Origin: Bacteroidota bacterium
GTDB taxonomy: Bacteria > Bacteroidota > Bacteroidia > Bacteroidales > Cfx3-03
Length of the DNA stretch: 64,000 nt
Assembly (NCBI GenBank): GCA_013390605.1
Contig: JACAUB010000001.1
Coordinates: 2,826,884 to 2,890,883 of the forward strand
Reading direction: 5' to 3'
This document shows, in pieces, positions 18,718 to 28,287 of this stretch. The position numbers and the translations under genes were made by a program. How positions within the stretch are numbered: the stretch's first letter is position 1; each line of letters starts with the position of its first letter. The notes beneath the pieces are model-generated. The model worked only from the letters and a program-made list of their open reading frames with translations. It was not told the DNA's origin and searched no databases.

Positions 18718-19119
18718 ATGAATTGTCCACGTTGCAATAAGCCACTCGGAGAAGAATCTAAGTTTTGTAATTTTTGTGGAGCATCACTAAATGGCGCGGC
18801 CATAATAGATCAAGACAAAGGAATTATTACCCGGAAATATCTTAAGATTATTTTAGGGGTAGGCTATGTAGCCACTTTTATAATATGGATCGTCCAAAAA
18901 ATAATTATTCCACTCTCTTTCAATAAAGCAGGGGTTATAGAGTGGGATAAAGTTTCACCCATCTTTAAAGACTACAGATGGACTGCCGACTTATTTACAC
19001 TTTTCTCAGTTTTACTTATTTATTCAATCACTAAAGATAAAAATGCTAAAGCATTCATCGGGATACTTTTAGCATTGCTAATTCTTTGTCTAATTATAGG
19101 TTGTATACTTGGATATTAG
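18718..19119 (+). CDS. Zinc-ribbon membrane protein of unknown function
   Basis: A 133-residue protein from the ATG at 18718. The N-terminus is a zinc ribbon with two CxxC pairs (CPRC at 3-6 and CNFC at 17-20), followed by a short linker and three likely membrane segments (about 40-60, 90-105 and 112-132). Such zinc-ribbon plus membrane proteins are frequent and mostly uncharacterised. No conserved enzymatic motif is seen. Confidence 0.75.
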   Translation: MNCPRCNKPLGEESKFCNFCGASLNGAAIIDQDKGIITRKYLKIILGVGYVATFIIWIVQKIIIPLSFNKAGVIEWDKVSPIFKDYRWTADLFTLFSVLLIYSITKDKNAKAFIGILLALLILCLIIGCILGY

Positions 19120-19238
19120 TAATTTGAGATAATAATAAATAATACCATCTAATGTTGCGTTTTGTACTTTTGAATACTGGAAATTACTTTTATTTTCAAC
19201 CCAACTTCATAGACCTATAAATCAATACGTTTTCAGCT

Positions 19239-19616
19239 ATGGATAAAAAAAGAAAAGAACATGAACTGCCATTAGCCACAGGTGAATGGGGTTGGCGTTA
19301 TCATCATCTGGGAATTCCAACGAATAAAATCATAACGGGTGAGACAGATTTGCCGCATTTGAAGATTCATGTTAGTGGATTTGAAACAAGTCCATATGGT
19401 GTTGAGTGGATGCGATTTGACGAAGATTCACAAATTAATGAATTGATCAAACGGGTTCCTCATATTGCTTTTGAGGTCGACGATCTTGATCTAGAACTTA
19501 GTCGGCATGATTTTAATATCATCACAAAGCCTAATGCACCAGGGGCAGGAATAAGAGTTGCTATGATTGAGCACAATGGAGCTCCTATTGAACTAATTGA
19601 ATTTAGAAAACCATGA
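19239..19616 (+). CDS. VOC (glyoxalase/bleomycin-resistance) superfamily protein
   Basis: A 125-residue protein with a vicinal-oxygen-chelate fold pattern: YHHLGIPTNKI near the start provides the first metal-ligand position, HIAFEVDDLDLEL the second half-module and GAPIELIEFRK the terminal Glu position. Substrate unknown. Its stop overlaps the start of the next GNAT gene (ATGA at 19613-19616), so the two are translationally coupled. Confidence 0.8.
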   Translation: MDKKRKEHELPLATGEWGWRYHHLGIPTNKIITGETDLPHLKIHVSGFETSPYGVEWMRFDEDSQINELIKRVPHIAFEVDDLDLELSRHDFNIITKPNAPGAGIRVAMIEHNGAPIELIEFRKP

Positions 19617-20080
19617 TCACACTAAAAAAGACTTCCTCGGATGACTTAGACTTCCGGAAACTGGTTGTGTTACTTGACCAGGATTTAAAAGGCAAAGATG
19701 GGGATGCGCATTCTTTCTATGCTCAATTTAATAAGATTGATAAAATCAGAGAGGTGGTAGTTGCTTTTATTGATGGTATTGCTATTGGATGCGGTGCATT
19801 TAAAGCATACGATAAAACTACTGTTGAAATCAAGAGAATGTTTGTAATGCCAGAATATAGGGGAAAGGGGATTGCTCAACATATTTTAAAAGAGCTAGAG
19901 ATATGGGCTTTAGAATTGGGATATCATGCTTGCATCCTGGAAACAGGAAAAAAGCAACCCGAAGCTATCAGATTGTATCAGAAATCTGGATATGAGTCTA
20001 TTCCAAACTATGGTCAATATGCAAATATTGAAAATAGTGTTTGCATGAAGAAATTGATATTTCTTATCGACTATAAATAG
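19613..20080 (+). CDS. GNAT-family N-acetyltransferase
   Basis: A 155-residue acetyltransferase. Motif A for acetyl-CoA is VEIKRMFVMPEYRGKGIAQHIL (written across residues about 81-102), with the RGKGIA pyrophosphate loop; EAIRLYQKSGYESIPNYG is the usual motif B. It is coupled to the VOC gene by a 4-base overlap. The acceptor substrate cannot be deduced; pairs like this often act in detoxification. Confidence 0.87.
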   Translation: MITLKKTSSDDLDFRKLVVLLDQDLKGKDGDAHSFYAQFNKIDKIREVVVAFIDGIAIGCGAFKAYDKTTVEIKRMFVMPEYRGKGIAQHILKELEIWALELGYHACILETGKKQPEAIRLYQKSGYESIPNYGQYANIENSVCMKKLIFLIDYK

Positions 20081-20255
20081 TAATACTACCTTTCCAATCT
20101 CTTTGAATGAAATAAAATGATACCTTTATAGAATTACAAGCCCTTTTTATAACTATTCGGGAAAATACGTTTCGTTTAAAAAAGATGAATTTATTCCACG
20201 TATCGCAATTAGAACATAAATATTTTCAATCAATTTAATGTCATTTACTATTTAA

Positions 20256-20263
20256 AAGGAGGT
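20256..20263 (+). promoter_or_regulatory. Strong Shine-Dalgarno site of the SPFH gene
   Basis: AAGGAGGT lies 5 bases before the ATG at 20269. Apart from nifH and nifD it is the clearest such site in the window. Confidence 0.65.
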
Positions 20264-20268
20264 TCAAA

Positions 20269-21153
20269 ATGATTAGTCAGATTATTATTGTTGCAGTTGT
20301 ACTCTTGTTTTTTGCAGGTATCCGAATTGTAAGACCTACCGAAAGAGGCTTGACAGAACGACTTGGTAAATACCATCGTTTTGGCAATCCCGGCTTCCAT
20401 TGGATAATGCCAATTATCGAAAAGATGTACAGAATTAATGTTACCGAACAAATGGTTAATGCCGAGTCGCAGGAAATCATAACCAACGACAATCTGAATG
20501 CCAGTGTTGATGCTCAGGTTTATTTTAAGGTAAAGTCAGACGAAGAGAGCGTCAAGAATTCGCTCTATAATGTAAATAACTATAAATGGCAGATTGTGAA
20601 TCTGGCCCGTACTACCTTAAGAAATATTATTGGTACGCTTACATTAAAGTCTGCCAATAGCGAAAGAGGGAAAATAAATGCTGAATTACACAAAACACTT
20701 CTTTCAGAAACCTTGAACTGGGGCATCGAAATTGTTCGTACTGAATTGAAGGAGATTGACCCTCCAAAAGATGTTCAGGAAACGATGAATAAGGTTGTAA
20801 AGGCTGAGAATGAAAAAATTGCTGCTATTGATTATGCTTCTGCTAGAGAAACTGTTGCTGATGGCGAGAAACGTGCAAAGATCAAAGAAGCAGAAGGATT
20901 CAAACAATCAAAGATCCTTCATGCAGAGGGTGATGCAGAAGCGATTAGATTGGTTAATGAAGCTGCAGATAAATATTTTATCGGTAATGCTCAATTATTA
21001 AGGAAGCTCGAAGCTATGGAATCATCACTTGCAAACAATGCTAAAATCGTTATTCCTACCGGCTCTGAATTAGTAAATATTATTGGCGAAATGGCTGGTG
21101 TACTTCCCATAAACAGGAAGAATCCCAATCCTGAGAACGAGAAACAAAAATAG
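20269..21153 (+). CDS. SPFH/band 7 (stomatin-like) membrane protein
   Basis: A 294-residue protein with one N-terminal membrane helix (about 2-18), then the SPFH domain (IRIVRPTERGLTERLGKYHR; GFHWIMPIIEKMYRINVTEQ; GIEIVRTELKEIDPPKDVQ) and a helical, charged C-terminal half with KIKEAEGFKQSKI, ILHAEGDAEAIRL and EAADKYF, the stomatin/slipin pattern. Such proteins oligomerise in the membrane and organise lipid microdomains or guard proteases. No NfeD-type partner gene is adjacent. The start is fixed by the ribosome-binding site. Confidence 0.93.
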   Translation: MISQIIIVAVVLLFFAGIRIVRPTERGLTERLGKYHRFGNPGFHWIMPIIEKMYRINVTEQMVNAESQEIITNDNLNASVDAQVYFKVKSDEESVKNSLYNVNNYKWQIVNLARTTLRNIIGTLTLKSANSERGKINAELHKTLLSETLNWGIEIVRTELKEIDPPKDVQETMNKVVKAENEKIAAIDYASARETVADGEKRAKIKEAEGFKQSKILHAEGDAEAIRLVNEAADKYFIGNAQLLRKLEAMESSLANNAKIVIPTGSELVNIIGEMAGVLPINRKNPNPENEKQK

Positions 21154-22071
21154 GAAGAGGGAAACCTCATCTATTTGATCTATCTGTTTATGACCGTAAT
21201 AGTAATCTACTTGTATTCAAGTAATTTTACTAATACAGCAGATATTTCATTATTAGTGATATGATTATTTCAGCAAACGGGATGAAATAGCCATTCCTAT
21301 TTTGAGTCTGAATAAGTCTGTATGAAATTTAACGGATAAGATTTGATGAAAGTTGCTATAAATTAGCAAGAATAGGTCATTAATTAGCATAATTAAACTA
21401 CAATTGAAATGATTGAATTTAGAAATCATGAATATTTTGTAATTATACGGTCATGAATATTAAAATTCATTTTAGTCATGTTAACATATTTTAATATTCA
21501 TGACCATAATACATGATATTATAGTATAAAGTTAAGTGCCATTCAGCTTTCATTTTTCCATCATTAGAATATCTCGTTGTTAAAATTCAACCCTATTCCT
21601 CTTTAAAAGTACAAGTGATGAATATTAAATGCTGCTTTAGATTATAGCCTTTATCCTTCCTCAACTTACTGATATAACCATTTCATTAGTGAAGATTGCA
21701 AAAGGCAATAAAACATTTCTCTCCAAACTGAAAACACAAAATATTATCATGTAAATCTTTAGTATAAGCCTTTCTTGTACAATCCGACAAGTATAAAATG
21801 CAGTCATTCTTCAATATCCAAACGAAAAAAATTATGATACATACTTTCACAAAAGATAAATCAGATAAGATAATTAATAAGTTAATTAACATTTTTGGAT
21901 ATATGATATAGCTTAACTATATCATTAATATATTTCTTTCAGAGAATCTAAGTTCACTTATAAAAGAGTATTGTTCCTAGTTAACATATCATATCCTATT
22001 AATTAACAATAACATAAACGCTAACCTGTTTATTCGTTCCAGTACTGTGATAGCTTTGTCATAAAAAAATT
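21154..22071. other. AT-rich intergenic region, 0.9 kb
   Basis: No credible gene is seen in this stretch between the SPFH gene and the TonB receptor. A small reverse-strand open frame (21686-21892) has no recognisable features. The stretch contains a long inverted repeat (21449-21505) and four copies of a CATGAATATT-like word. A TAGCTTTG at 22051-22058 fits the -7 consensus for the downstream receptor gene but leaves a very short leader. Confidence 0.55.
21449..21505. repeat. Perfect 17-bp inverted repeat
   Basis: GGTCATGAATATTAAAA at 21449-21465 is exactly complementary to 21489-21505, with 23 bases between. The spacer contains the 10-base palindrome ATGTTAACAT. Related words occur at 21426-21436 and 21617-21627. 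It could be a terminator for the SPFH gene (though no U-run follows), a protein-binding palindrome or a remnant of a mobile repeat. Confidence 0.7.
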
Positions 22072-24789
22072 ATGCGCTTTCACTACAAAACAGGAACATT
22101 AAAATCATGTCTCCTTTTTATTCTTTTGTCAATATCTGCTATAATAAATGCAGCAATAATTAAAGGTCGAGTTCTCGATGGTGATACACATGAATTCATT
22201 CCCAATGTAGCAGTAAGTATTTTGGAAACAAAAATCACAGTGGTAACTGATTTAAATGGCAACTACAGTTTTAAAAATCTCAAGCCTGGCACATACACAA
22301 TTATTGCTAAGTGTATGGGATATGAAAAATCGATACCACAAAAACTAATTATAAAAGATGAAAACTTTTCTACCAATTACGATATTTATCTTAAGCCCTC
22401 AATTAAACATCTTAATGAAGTACTGGTAAAAAAAACGAGAAATAAAGAGACGGATATTAGTGCAAGATATGATGAGAAGGTCGCACCTAATGTAATGAAT
22501 ATTATTTCAGCCAAGGCAATTGAAATGTTGCCTGACCAGAATGTTGCCGATGTGATGCAACGTGTTTCTGGCGTATCTATGCTAAAGAATAGTTCTGGAA
22601 ATAATACGCGTGTAATCATTAGAGGGATGCCCCCACGATATAACACCGGATTAATAAATGGAGTAGAGTTACCAAGAGCTGCTTCCTTAGATATGATCGG
22701 TTCAGAACTTGTTGGACGTATTGAGGTGATCAAAGCATCTACGCCAGATATTGATGGAGATGGATTAGGTGGCACAATAAATATTGTCATGAAACAAGCT
22801 CCAGATAAACCATTTTTCACGCTGAATGCCTCCACAGGTTATAATCAATATTATTTTAATCATGACTTTTTGACCTTTGATTCAAAAGCAGTAAGTAAAA
22901 AAGATTTTAATCAAACAAAAGGCCCCGATTATGTTCCAGCTATATCTGACTTTTCAAGAAAAAATTTAATTATTGAGCACAAAAAGGCTATACCTGATAT
23001 GAATGGAAGTATTGCATTCGGACAAAATCTCTTTAATAAAAAACTTGGTATTATAGGTGTAGCCAGTATTCAAAATTCAGAACTAGCAAGTACAAATATA
23101 AATAATAGCTATTCTTCTGATCCTTATAATAATTTACAACCTTCCAATTTACAAAACTCTACTTATTGTAAAGAGCAAAAAAGATACGGTGGATATGTTA
23201 AAGTGAATTACAACATCAACAATAACCACCAAATTAGCTTTTACAACTCATACTTTAAACTACATGAGATAAGGGCAAGAGTTGTTGTAGATACATCACT
23301 TGAAAACATTAGAACAGTACCGGGCACAGGCACTGTTAAAATGAGTAGCCAAACCATCACTGATAATTCTTCAATTGAAAGTGCTGTAATGTCAGGGAAA
23401 CATAAGCTTTTTGAAAACCTGGATGTTGACTGGTCAGTTGCTTATACAATTTCAAATTCCGATTCACCTGATTATGGAACTGTAAATTTGACTCAAAATA
23501 TACCTGTACCAAATATTAAAACACCGATATATCTTAACTATTCCGGAGGTATTGATAGAGTTTGGCAATGGGATACTGACCAAACGAAATCTGTAAACCT
23601 TAACATCAATTATAAACCTACACTATTCAACCATCTTTTTGAATTTAAAGTAGGTACTTCAGGAAGAATGAAATTTATTAAACACTATGCAAATGAATAT
23701 AAATTCGATGCAGCCCCTAATAACGATCAATACCCAAATCCTGATATACTAACAGTACCGCTAACAACAAAGAGTGATCAGCAATCGAAAGGAAATGCAA
23801 TTTACAATCCTGGAAACTTTAGGGCATGGGAAGATATTCAGGCTGGATATGCAATGGTCAAAACAACATTCGGGAAACTAAGTATTTTAACCGGAATGAG
23901 GGTTGAATTCACTTATATGACCAATGAACATAACCAACTAGACCCTCAAATGCCCGTTGCGCATGCCAGATTTGCTTATTACGATCTTTTACCAAGTATG
24001 CATCTGAATTATAAATTTACTAAAAACCAAAATCTTCGTTTATCATTTTATCAGTCGATCAACCGTCCATACCCAACTGAAGTGATACCATATTCTGATC
24101 CTCGCGCAGGTGGTCAAACGGGTAATGACAAATTAAAACATGCTACCGGTACCTGTTATGATATGCGTTACGAAATATACCCAAATCACGAAGAGGTATT
24201 TACGGCAGGTGTATTTTATAAAAAAATTGACAACGCTATTGAAGAGCTTATCCAGTCGGGAAGTGAATCAAAAAGATTCCAAAACGTACCGCTCGCAACT
24301 AATTATGGTTTTGAATTGGTTGCAATTAAATATTTTGGCAACTTCGGTTTCTCTGGTAATTATACTTACACTCATTCTGAAATTGATGTTCCAAAATATT
24401 TTAATGTTAAAGATCCTATTACTGGTAATCCGATCTCTCAAACAAAAAGAGAAATCCGTCCTTTAGTGGGACAATCACCTCACCTTATCAATATCGGTTT
24501 ATCTTATCATAGTGCTGAAAATGGCTTAAAATGCAATTTAGTTTATACTATGCAGGGATCGCATGTAGTAAATGTAAGTGATGCATACGGACAGGATGTT
24601 TACCAGAAAAACTTTCACAATCTTGGTGCAACTTTCGAGAAATCTATCAGTAAGAAACTAGTGATAACGGCTAAAGTTTCAAATATTTTGAACTCTCCTG
24701 TCGAATATGAAACACACAATAATTTTTTCATACAGAAATTAAAAACCTACCAAACCTATTTTATTGGGTTAAAATTTAACATAATATAA
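22072..24789 (+). CDS. TonB-dependent outer-membrane receptor
   Basis: A 905-residue receptor: signal peptide (about 1-26, ending INAA), a carboxypeptidase-regulatory-like domain (about 28-110; GRVLDGDTHEFIPNVAVSI, KPGTYTIIAKCMGYEK), a plug domain (about 125-250; LPDQNVADVMQRVSGVSM, NNTRVIIRGMPPRYN, IDGDGLGGTINIVMK) and a beta-barrel ending in the expected aromatic-rich strand (FIGLKFNII). The IDGDGLGGTINI plug motif is the type seen in receptors for sugars and other large solutes, not siderophores only. No SusD partner follows; instead a beta-helix lipoprotein is 19 bases downstream, suggesting a different surface partner. Confidence 0.94.
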   Translation: MRFHYKTGTLKSCLLFILLSISAIINAAIIKGRVLDGDTHEFIPNVAVSILETKITVVTDLNGNYSFKNLKPGTYTIIAKCMGYEKSIPQKLIIKDENFSTNYDIYLKPSIKHLNEVLVKKTRNKETDISARYDEKVAPNVMNIISAKAIEMLPDQNVADVMQRVSGVSMLKNSSGNNTRVIIRGMPPRYNTGLINGVELPRAASLDMIGSELVGRIEVIKASTPDIDGDGLGGTINIVMKQAPDKPFFTLNASTGYNQYYFNHDFLTFDSKAVSKKDFNQTKGPDYVPAISDFSRKNLIIEHKKAIPDMNGSIAFGQNLFNKKLGIIGVASIQNSELASTNINNSYSSDPYNNLQPSNLQNSTYCKEQKRYGGYVKVNYNINNNHQISFYNSYFKLHEIRARVVVDTSLENIRTVPGTGTVKMSSQTITDNSSIESAVMSGKHKLFENLDVDWSVAYTISNSDSPDYGTVNLTQNIPVPNIKTPIYLNYSGGIDRVWQWDTDQTKSVNLNINYKPTLFNHLFEFKVGTSGRMKFIKHYANEYKFDAAPNNDQYPNPDILTVPLTTKSDQQSKGNAIYNPGNFRAWEDIQAGYAMVKTTFGKLSILTGMRVEFTYMTNEHNQLDPQMPVAHARFAYYDLLPSMHLNYKFTKNQNLRLSFYQSINRPYPTEVIPYSDPRAGGQTGNDKLKHATGTCYDMRYEIYPNHEEVFTAGVFYKKIDNAIEELIQSGSESKRFQNVPLATNYGFELVAIKYFGNFGFSGNYTYTHSEIDVPKYFNVKDPITGNPISQTKREIRPLVGQSPHLINIGLSYHSAENGLKCNLVYTMQGSHVVNVSDAYGQDVYQKNFHNLGATFEKSISKKLVITAKVSNILNSPVEYETHNNFFIQKLKTYQTYFIGLKFNII

Positions 24790-24808
24790 AACTCAAAACA
24801 AAAAATCA

Positions 24809-26101
24809 ATGAAGACGATTAATTATTACGTATTGATCAGTGTAGTAGCTTTAGGACTATTTGGCTGTAAAAAAAGCGGCAGTGATGTAATTGATTCTAC
24901 TGCAAACTACCCAAAATCTCCTGCTTCTTTTATTACTGGTACACAATTGACCGGGACACTTAAGGGAACACTGAAACAGGACATGACCTATTATCTAGCT
25001 GGAAACGTAACAGTGAATGCAGGCGACACCTTAGCAGTTCAACAAGGTGCAACGATTATTGCAACAGGGAACTATAGCATCTATGTTAAAGGAACACTCC
25101 TCTGTTTAGGTACGGATGCAAAACAAATTACATTTACCACACAAGATGCTGGTAAGCTTTCAGATTTGGGAGTAAAAGGTCATTGGGGTGGATTCCTGAT
25201 CGATTCTTTGTCAAAATATGTTTATGTAAGATACACTCACATTAACTATACAGGTGGTCCAGATGCAAGTGGAAGTGCACAAGCAACTTTTGACGTTGAA
25301 GGAAGTCAGAGCTATCATGGTGGAGCACATATTATTTTGGAAGATAATTGGTTCTTTGGAGGAATTGACGATGGTGTCCATTTAGCCGGTGATATTACAG
25401 TGAGTGTAAAAAGAAATGTATTGCAACGTTTAGGTGGTCCTGACGGAGAAACAATGAATATCAAAGCAGGAGTTAAGGGCGACATTTCATACAATTATAT
25501 CTGGAGTGGTGCTAATAACGGTATAAAATTAGAAACCGGCAAAAAAGTATTCACACCTCAAACTAATATGAATATTTACAATAACACCATTATTAATAGT
25601 GGATGGCGTAAAGTAGGTGAAGCAACTCAAGCTATACTTATCGACAAATATGCAGCAGCCAATATTTATAACAACATTTTAGTTGGTAATCATACAGGTA
25701 TAAATATTACAAAACAGGCTGATACACTGCATAGCAAATATGGGAACAACCTCATTTATGCTATTGACGATTCTTTAAAAACATGGGTTTATTCTGTAGG
25801 TTCATGGGGAAAGAAACAATCAACAGATATTACCGGCTCTGGCAAAACGCTGTGTGCTTCTGTATTCAAGAGTTGGGATCCAAATGTTTCTGATGCCTTG
25901 ACAAAACAAGACAATAACAACCCTTCTTTATCAAGCAGTTCACCTGCTATTGGGAAAGGTCTTATTGTTGCTCCATTTTCTTATTGGGTAACTTCTTCTG
26001 GTAATTGGGGTACTGCAGATCTTCTGAATGCAGATTTGGGAGCCTATCCATCAGATGGGTCAGGCAACAAGCACCTTCCTACTCTTACAGCTGCAAACTA
26101 A
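24809..26101 (+). CDS. Right-handed beta-helix lipoprotein
   Basis: A 430-residue lipoprotein (lipobox LFGC, Cys20). The repeating pattern of short strands (VNAGDTLAVQQGATIIATG, IYVKGTLLCLG, NIKAGVKGDISYNYIWSG, MNIYNNTIINSG, NIYNNILVGN) points to a right-handed parallel beta-helix, with NNG-type turns. Such domains occur in polysaccharide lyases and in surface adhesins; I see no complete lyase catalytic motif. Position directly after the receptor gene suggests it is its surface partner. Confidence 0.8.
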   Translation: MKTINYYVLISVVALGLFGCKKSGSDVIDSTANYPKSPASFITGTQLTGTLKGTLKQDMTYYLAGNVTVNAGDTLAVQQGATIIATGNYSIYVKGTLLCLGTDAKQITFTTQDAGKLSDLGVKGHWGGFLIDSLSKYVYVRYTHINYTGGPDASGSAQATFDVEGSQSYHGGAHIILEDNWFFGGIDDGVHLAGDITVSVKRNVLQRLGGPDGETMNIKAGVKGDISYNYIWSGANNGIKLETGKKVFTPQTNMNIYNNTIINSGWRKVGEATQAILIDKYAAANIYNNILVGNHTGINITKQADTLHSKYGNNLIYAIDDSLKTWVYSVGSWGKKQSTDITGSGKTLCASVFKSWDPNVSDALTKQDNNNPSLSSSSPAIGKGLIVAPFSYWVTSSGNWGTADLLNADLGAYPSDGSGNKHLPTLTAAN

Positions 26102-26122
26102 CTCTTTTATATGAAACTTAAT

Positions 26123-26157
26123 AATGAACTGCTCTTTCAGTAGCAGTTCATTGTTTT
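26123..26157 (+). terminator. Hairpin with T-run after the beta-helix gene
   Basis: A perfect 11-bp stem (26123-26133 with 26142-26152), loop of 8 bases, then GTTTT. It lies 21 bases after the beta-helix stop and 16 before the next ATG, so it may act as an attenuator that lowers expression of the downstream two genes relative to the receptor. Confidence 0.65.
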
Positions 26158-26173
26158 AAACAACACGAAAAAT

Positions 26174-27184
26174 ATGAAAACATTTCAATTTATAGCAACA
26201 CTTGTTTTAGCGGTTTCCTTTTTCACAATACAGGCTCAAACAAAATCAAATTACAAAATTGCCAATAAAATCCATTTAGAAGGTGATGAAAAATGGGATT
26301 ACCTTTACTCTGATGATGATGCCGGAATGCTTTATATATCTCACGGAAGTATTGTTCAAATTGTTGATGAAGCAAAAGGTCAAGTGGTTGGAAAAATAAC
26401 CGGCCTAATTGGTGTTCATGGAATTGCTATTGCTCCTGCTTTGAATAAAGGATTTATTAGCAATGGTAAAGATAATTCAGTTACAATATTTGATACGAAG
26501 ACACTACAGGTAATAACAAACATTAAAGTTGGAAGTAATCCTGATGCTATACTCTTCGATCCTTTTAGCAAAAAGGTTTTTACCTTTAATGGCAAATCGA
26601 ATAACTCAACCGTTATCAATACTGAAACTAATCAAATAGAGACTACAATTGCTTTAGCTGGTAAACCAGAATTCGCTGTATCAGATAAAAAAGGAAAAGT
26701 CTATGTTAATTTTGAAGAAGAGAGCAAAGTTTGTCAGATTAACACTGAAAAGCTTAAAGTAGAAAATGTTTGGCCATTGGCTCCAGGTGAAGGTCCTACA
26801 GGTTTGGCACTTGATAATAAAAATCACCGTCTATTCAGTGTTTGTGGCAATAAATTAATGATTGTTATGGATGCCTTAACCGGTAAGGTAATTACATCAT
26901 TAACTATTGGTGATAAAGCCGATGGTGTTGCATTCGACCCAGAGCTGCAATGCGCATATAGCTCAAATGGTGAAGGCACAATGACAGTTGTAAAAGGTGA
27001 TGGGGATGATAAATTCAGCGTAGCAGAAAACTTTACAACACAAAAAGGGGCAAAAACAATTGCAGTAAACAGAAAGACACATCATTTGTATCTATCTTCA
27101 GCAAACTTCGAAGCCGCTAAACCAGGAGAAAAGGGTAAGATCATTCCTGACTCTTTTGTCATATTGGATATTGCTCCCTTATAA
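26174..27184 (+). CDS. YVTN-type beta-propeller protein, secreted
   Basis: A 336-residue protein with a Sec signal peptide (ending IQAQ, about residue 22). The body has repeated units of the YVTN/YncE kind (GIAIAPALNKGFISNGKDNS, VTIFDTKTLQVITNIKVGSN, PDAILFDPFSKKVFTFNGK, VINTETNQIETTIALAGKP, VMDALTGKVITSLTIGDK), about 40 residues each, consistent with a seven-bladed propeller. Such proteins bind ligands or DNA at the cell surface or periplasm. The neighbouring receptor and phosphoesterase suggest a role in the same uptake system. Confidence 0.85.
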   Translation: MKTFQFIATLVLAVSFFTIQAQTKSNYKIANKIHLEGDEKWDYLYSDDDAGMLYISHGSIVQIVDEAKGQVVGKITGLIGVHGIAIAPALNKGFISNGKDNSVTIFDTKTLQVITNIKVGSNPDAILFDPFSKKVFTFNGKSNNSTVINTETNQIETTIALAGKPEFAVSDKKGKVYVNFEEESKVCQINTEKLKVENVWPLAPGEGPTGLALDNKNHRLFSVCGNKLMIVMDALTGKVITSLTIGDKADGVAFDPELQCAYSSNGEGTMTVVKGDGDDKFSVAENFTTQKGAKTIAVNRKTHHLYLSSANFEAAKPGEKGKIIPDSFVILDIAPL

Positions 27185-27226
27185 ATCAGTTTAAAAGCAT
27201 TTTTTATCATCAAAAATTAATTAGGT

Positions 27227-28198
27227 ATGAAAAGGAATATCATCACTTCTGCATTTTTAGTTTTAATTTTTTTATCACTTTCATGTGCAGCTCAAAAAGA
27301 ATCTAAAACCACTGATGCAAGCTTAACTGTTACTTCAAAAACCTTTAGCAGAGCTTTTAACTTTATCATTATTAGCGATTGGGGTTGGAATGGCGAAAAA
27401 TTCCAACAAGTAGTTGCCGACCAGATGGCTAAGATTGCCGACAGTGTAAATACAAAGTTTATTATTTCTTGTGGTGATAACTTTCAACGTAGTGGTGTTG
27501 CGTCAACACAAGATCCATTATGGGCGTTAAATTTTGAAAATGTTTACAGAGCATCTTCTCTTCAGGCAGATTGGTACCCAGTATTAGGTAATCATGATTA
27601 TAAAGGCAGCACACAAGCCCAGATTGATTATTCAAAAATAAGTCGTCGTTGGCATTTATCAGATCATTATTACACTTTTGCTAAAAAAGTAAATGATTCT
27701 ATTTCCGCCCGTTTTATTTTTCTTGATACTCCTCCTTTGATTGCTGAATATCGGAACAGACCCGATGAATATCCAGATGCAAAAAATCAAGATCCAGATA
27801 AAGAAATTAAATGGTTAAATGATGTTCTTGCAAATGCAAAAGAACAGATGATCCTTGTGTTTGGACATCATCCGGTATATTCTGCAAGTAAGACCCATGG
27901 CGACACGAAAGAGATGATTGAGTATGTTAAACCTTTACTCGAAAAATATCATGCACAATTCTATTTCTGTGGTCATGATCATGATTTTCAACATTTGCAT
28001 GAAAAAGGAGGAAAAGTTGATTACATTGTTACAGGAACTGGTGGTGAGCCTCGTCCAAGTAGCACCAATGAAAAATCTGTATTCAGCAAGTCAGAACCAG
28101 GTTTTTCTGTAATATCATTAAAAGGCAACACTATTAGAGTATGTTTTATAGATGTAAAAGGGAATGTAATTTACGATTTTAGCAGAAGTTATAAATAG
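27227..28198 (+). CDS. Calcineurin-like metallophosphoesterase lipoprotein (purple acid phosphatase type)
   Basis: A 323-residue phosphatase with a lipobox (SLSC, Cys20), so anchored at the cell envelope. Metal-binding motifs in order: ISDWGW (Asp51), CGDN (Asp84), GNHD (121-124), GHHPVYS and GHDHDFQH. The order and the tryptophan after the first Asp recall the tartrate-resistant (single-domain purple acid) phosphatases; the first motif is DWG and not DxH. It should release phosphate from organic esters outside the cytoplasm. It is the last gene of the receptor cluster and is followed by a terminator. Confidence 0.88.
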   Translation: MKRNIITSAFLVLIFLSLSCAAQKESKTTDASLTVTSKTFSRAFNFIIISDWGWNGEKFQQVVADQMAKIADSVNTKFIISCGDNFQRSGVASTQDPLWALNFENVYRASSLQADWYPVLGNHDYKGSTQAQIDYSKISRRWHLSDHYYTFAKKVNDSISARFIFLDTPPLIAEYRNRPDEYPDAKNQDPDKEIKWLNDVLANAKEQMILVFGHHPVYSASKTHGDTKEMIEYVKPLLEKYHAQFYFCGHDHDFQHLHEKGGKVDYIVTGTGGEPRPSSTNEKSVFSKSEPGFSVISLKGNTIRVCFIDVKGNVIYDFSRSYK

Positions 28199-28238
28199 TA
28201 TTAAATATTTGTTAGTTAGGTAAGTAAAAAGGGGAAAA

Positions 28239-28263
28239 GCAGGTCAGTATGGCCTGTTTTTTT
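28239..28263 (+). terminator. Terminator after the phosphoesterase gene
   Basis: A 7-bp stem (28239-28245 with 28251-28257, two G-U pairs), 5-base loop and a run of seven T. It closes the receptor operon before the convergent glpR gene. Confidence 0.7.
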
Positions 28264-28287
28264 ATTTATTTCAATTCTGCTGTTTAC

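Noticed and set aside
21686..21892. 68-codon reverse open frame in the gap before the TonB receptor
   Set aside because: No recognisable motif, AT-driven composition, and no neighbour or start signal that supports it.
24809..26101. Polysaccharide lyase call for the beta-helix lipoprotein
   Set aside because: The helix pattern alone does not define a lyase and no family catalytic motif was recognised.
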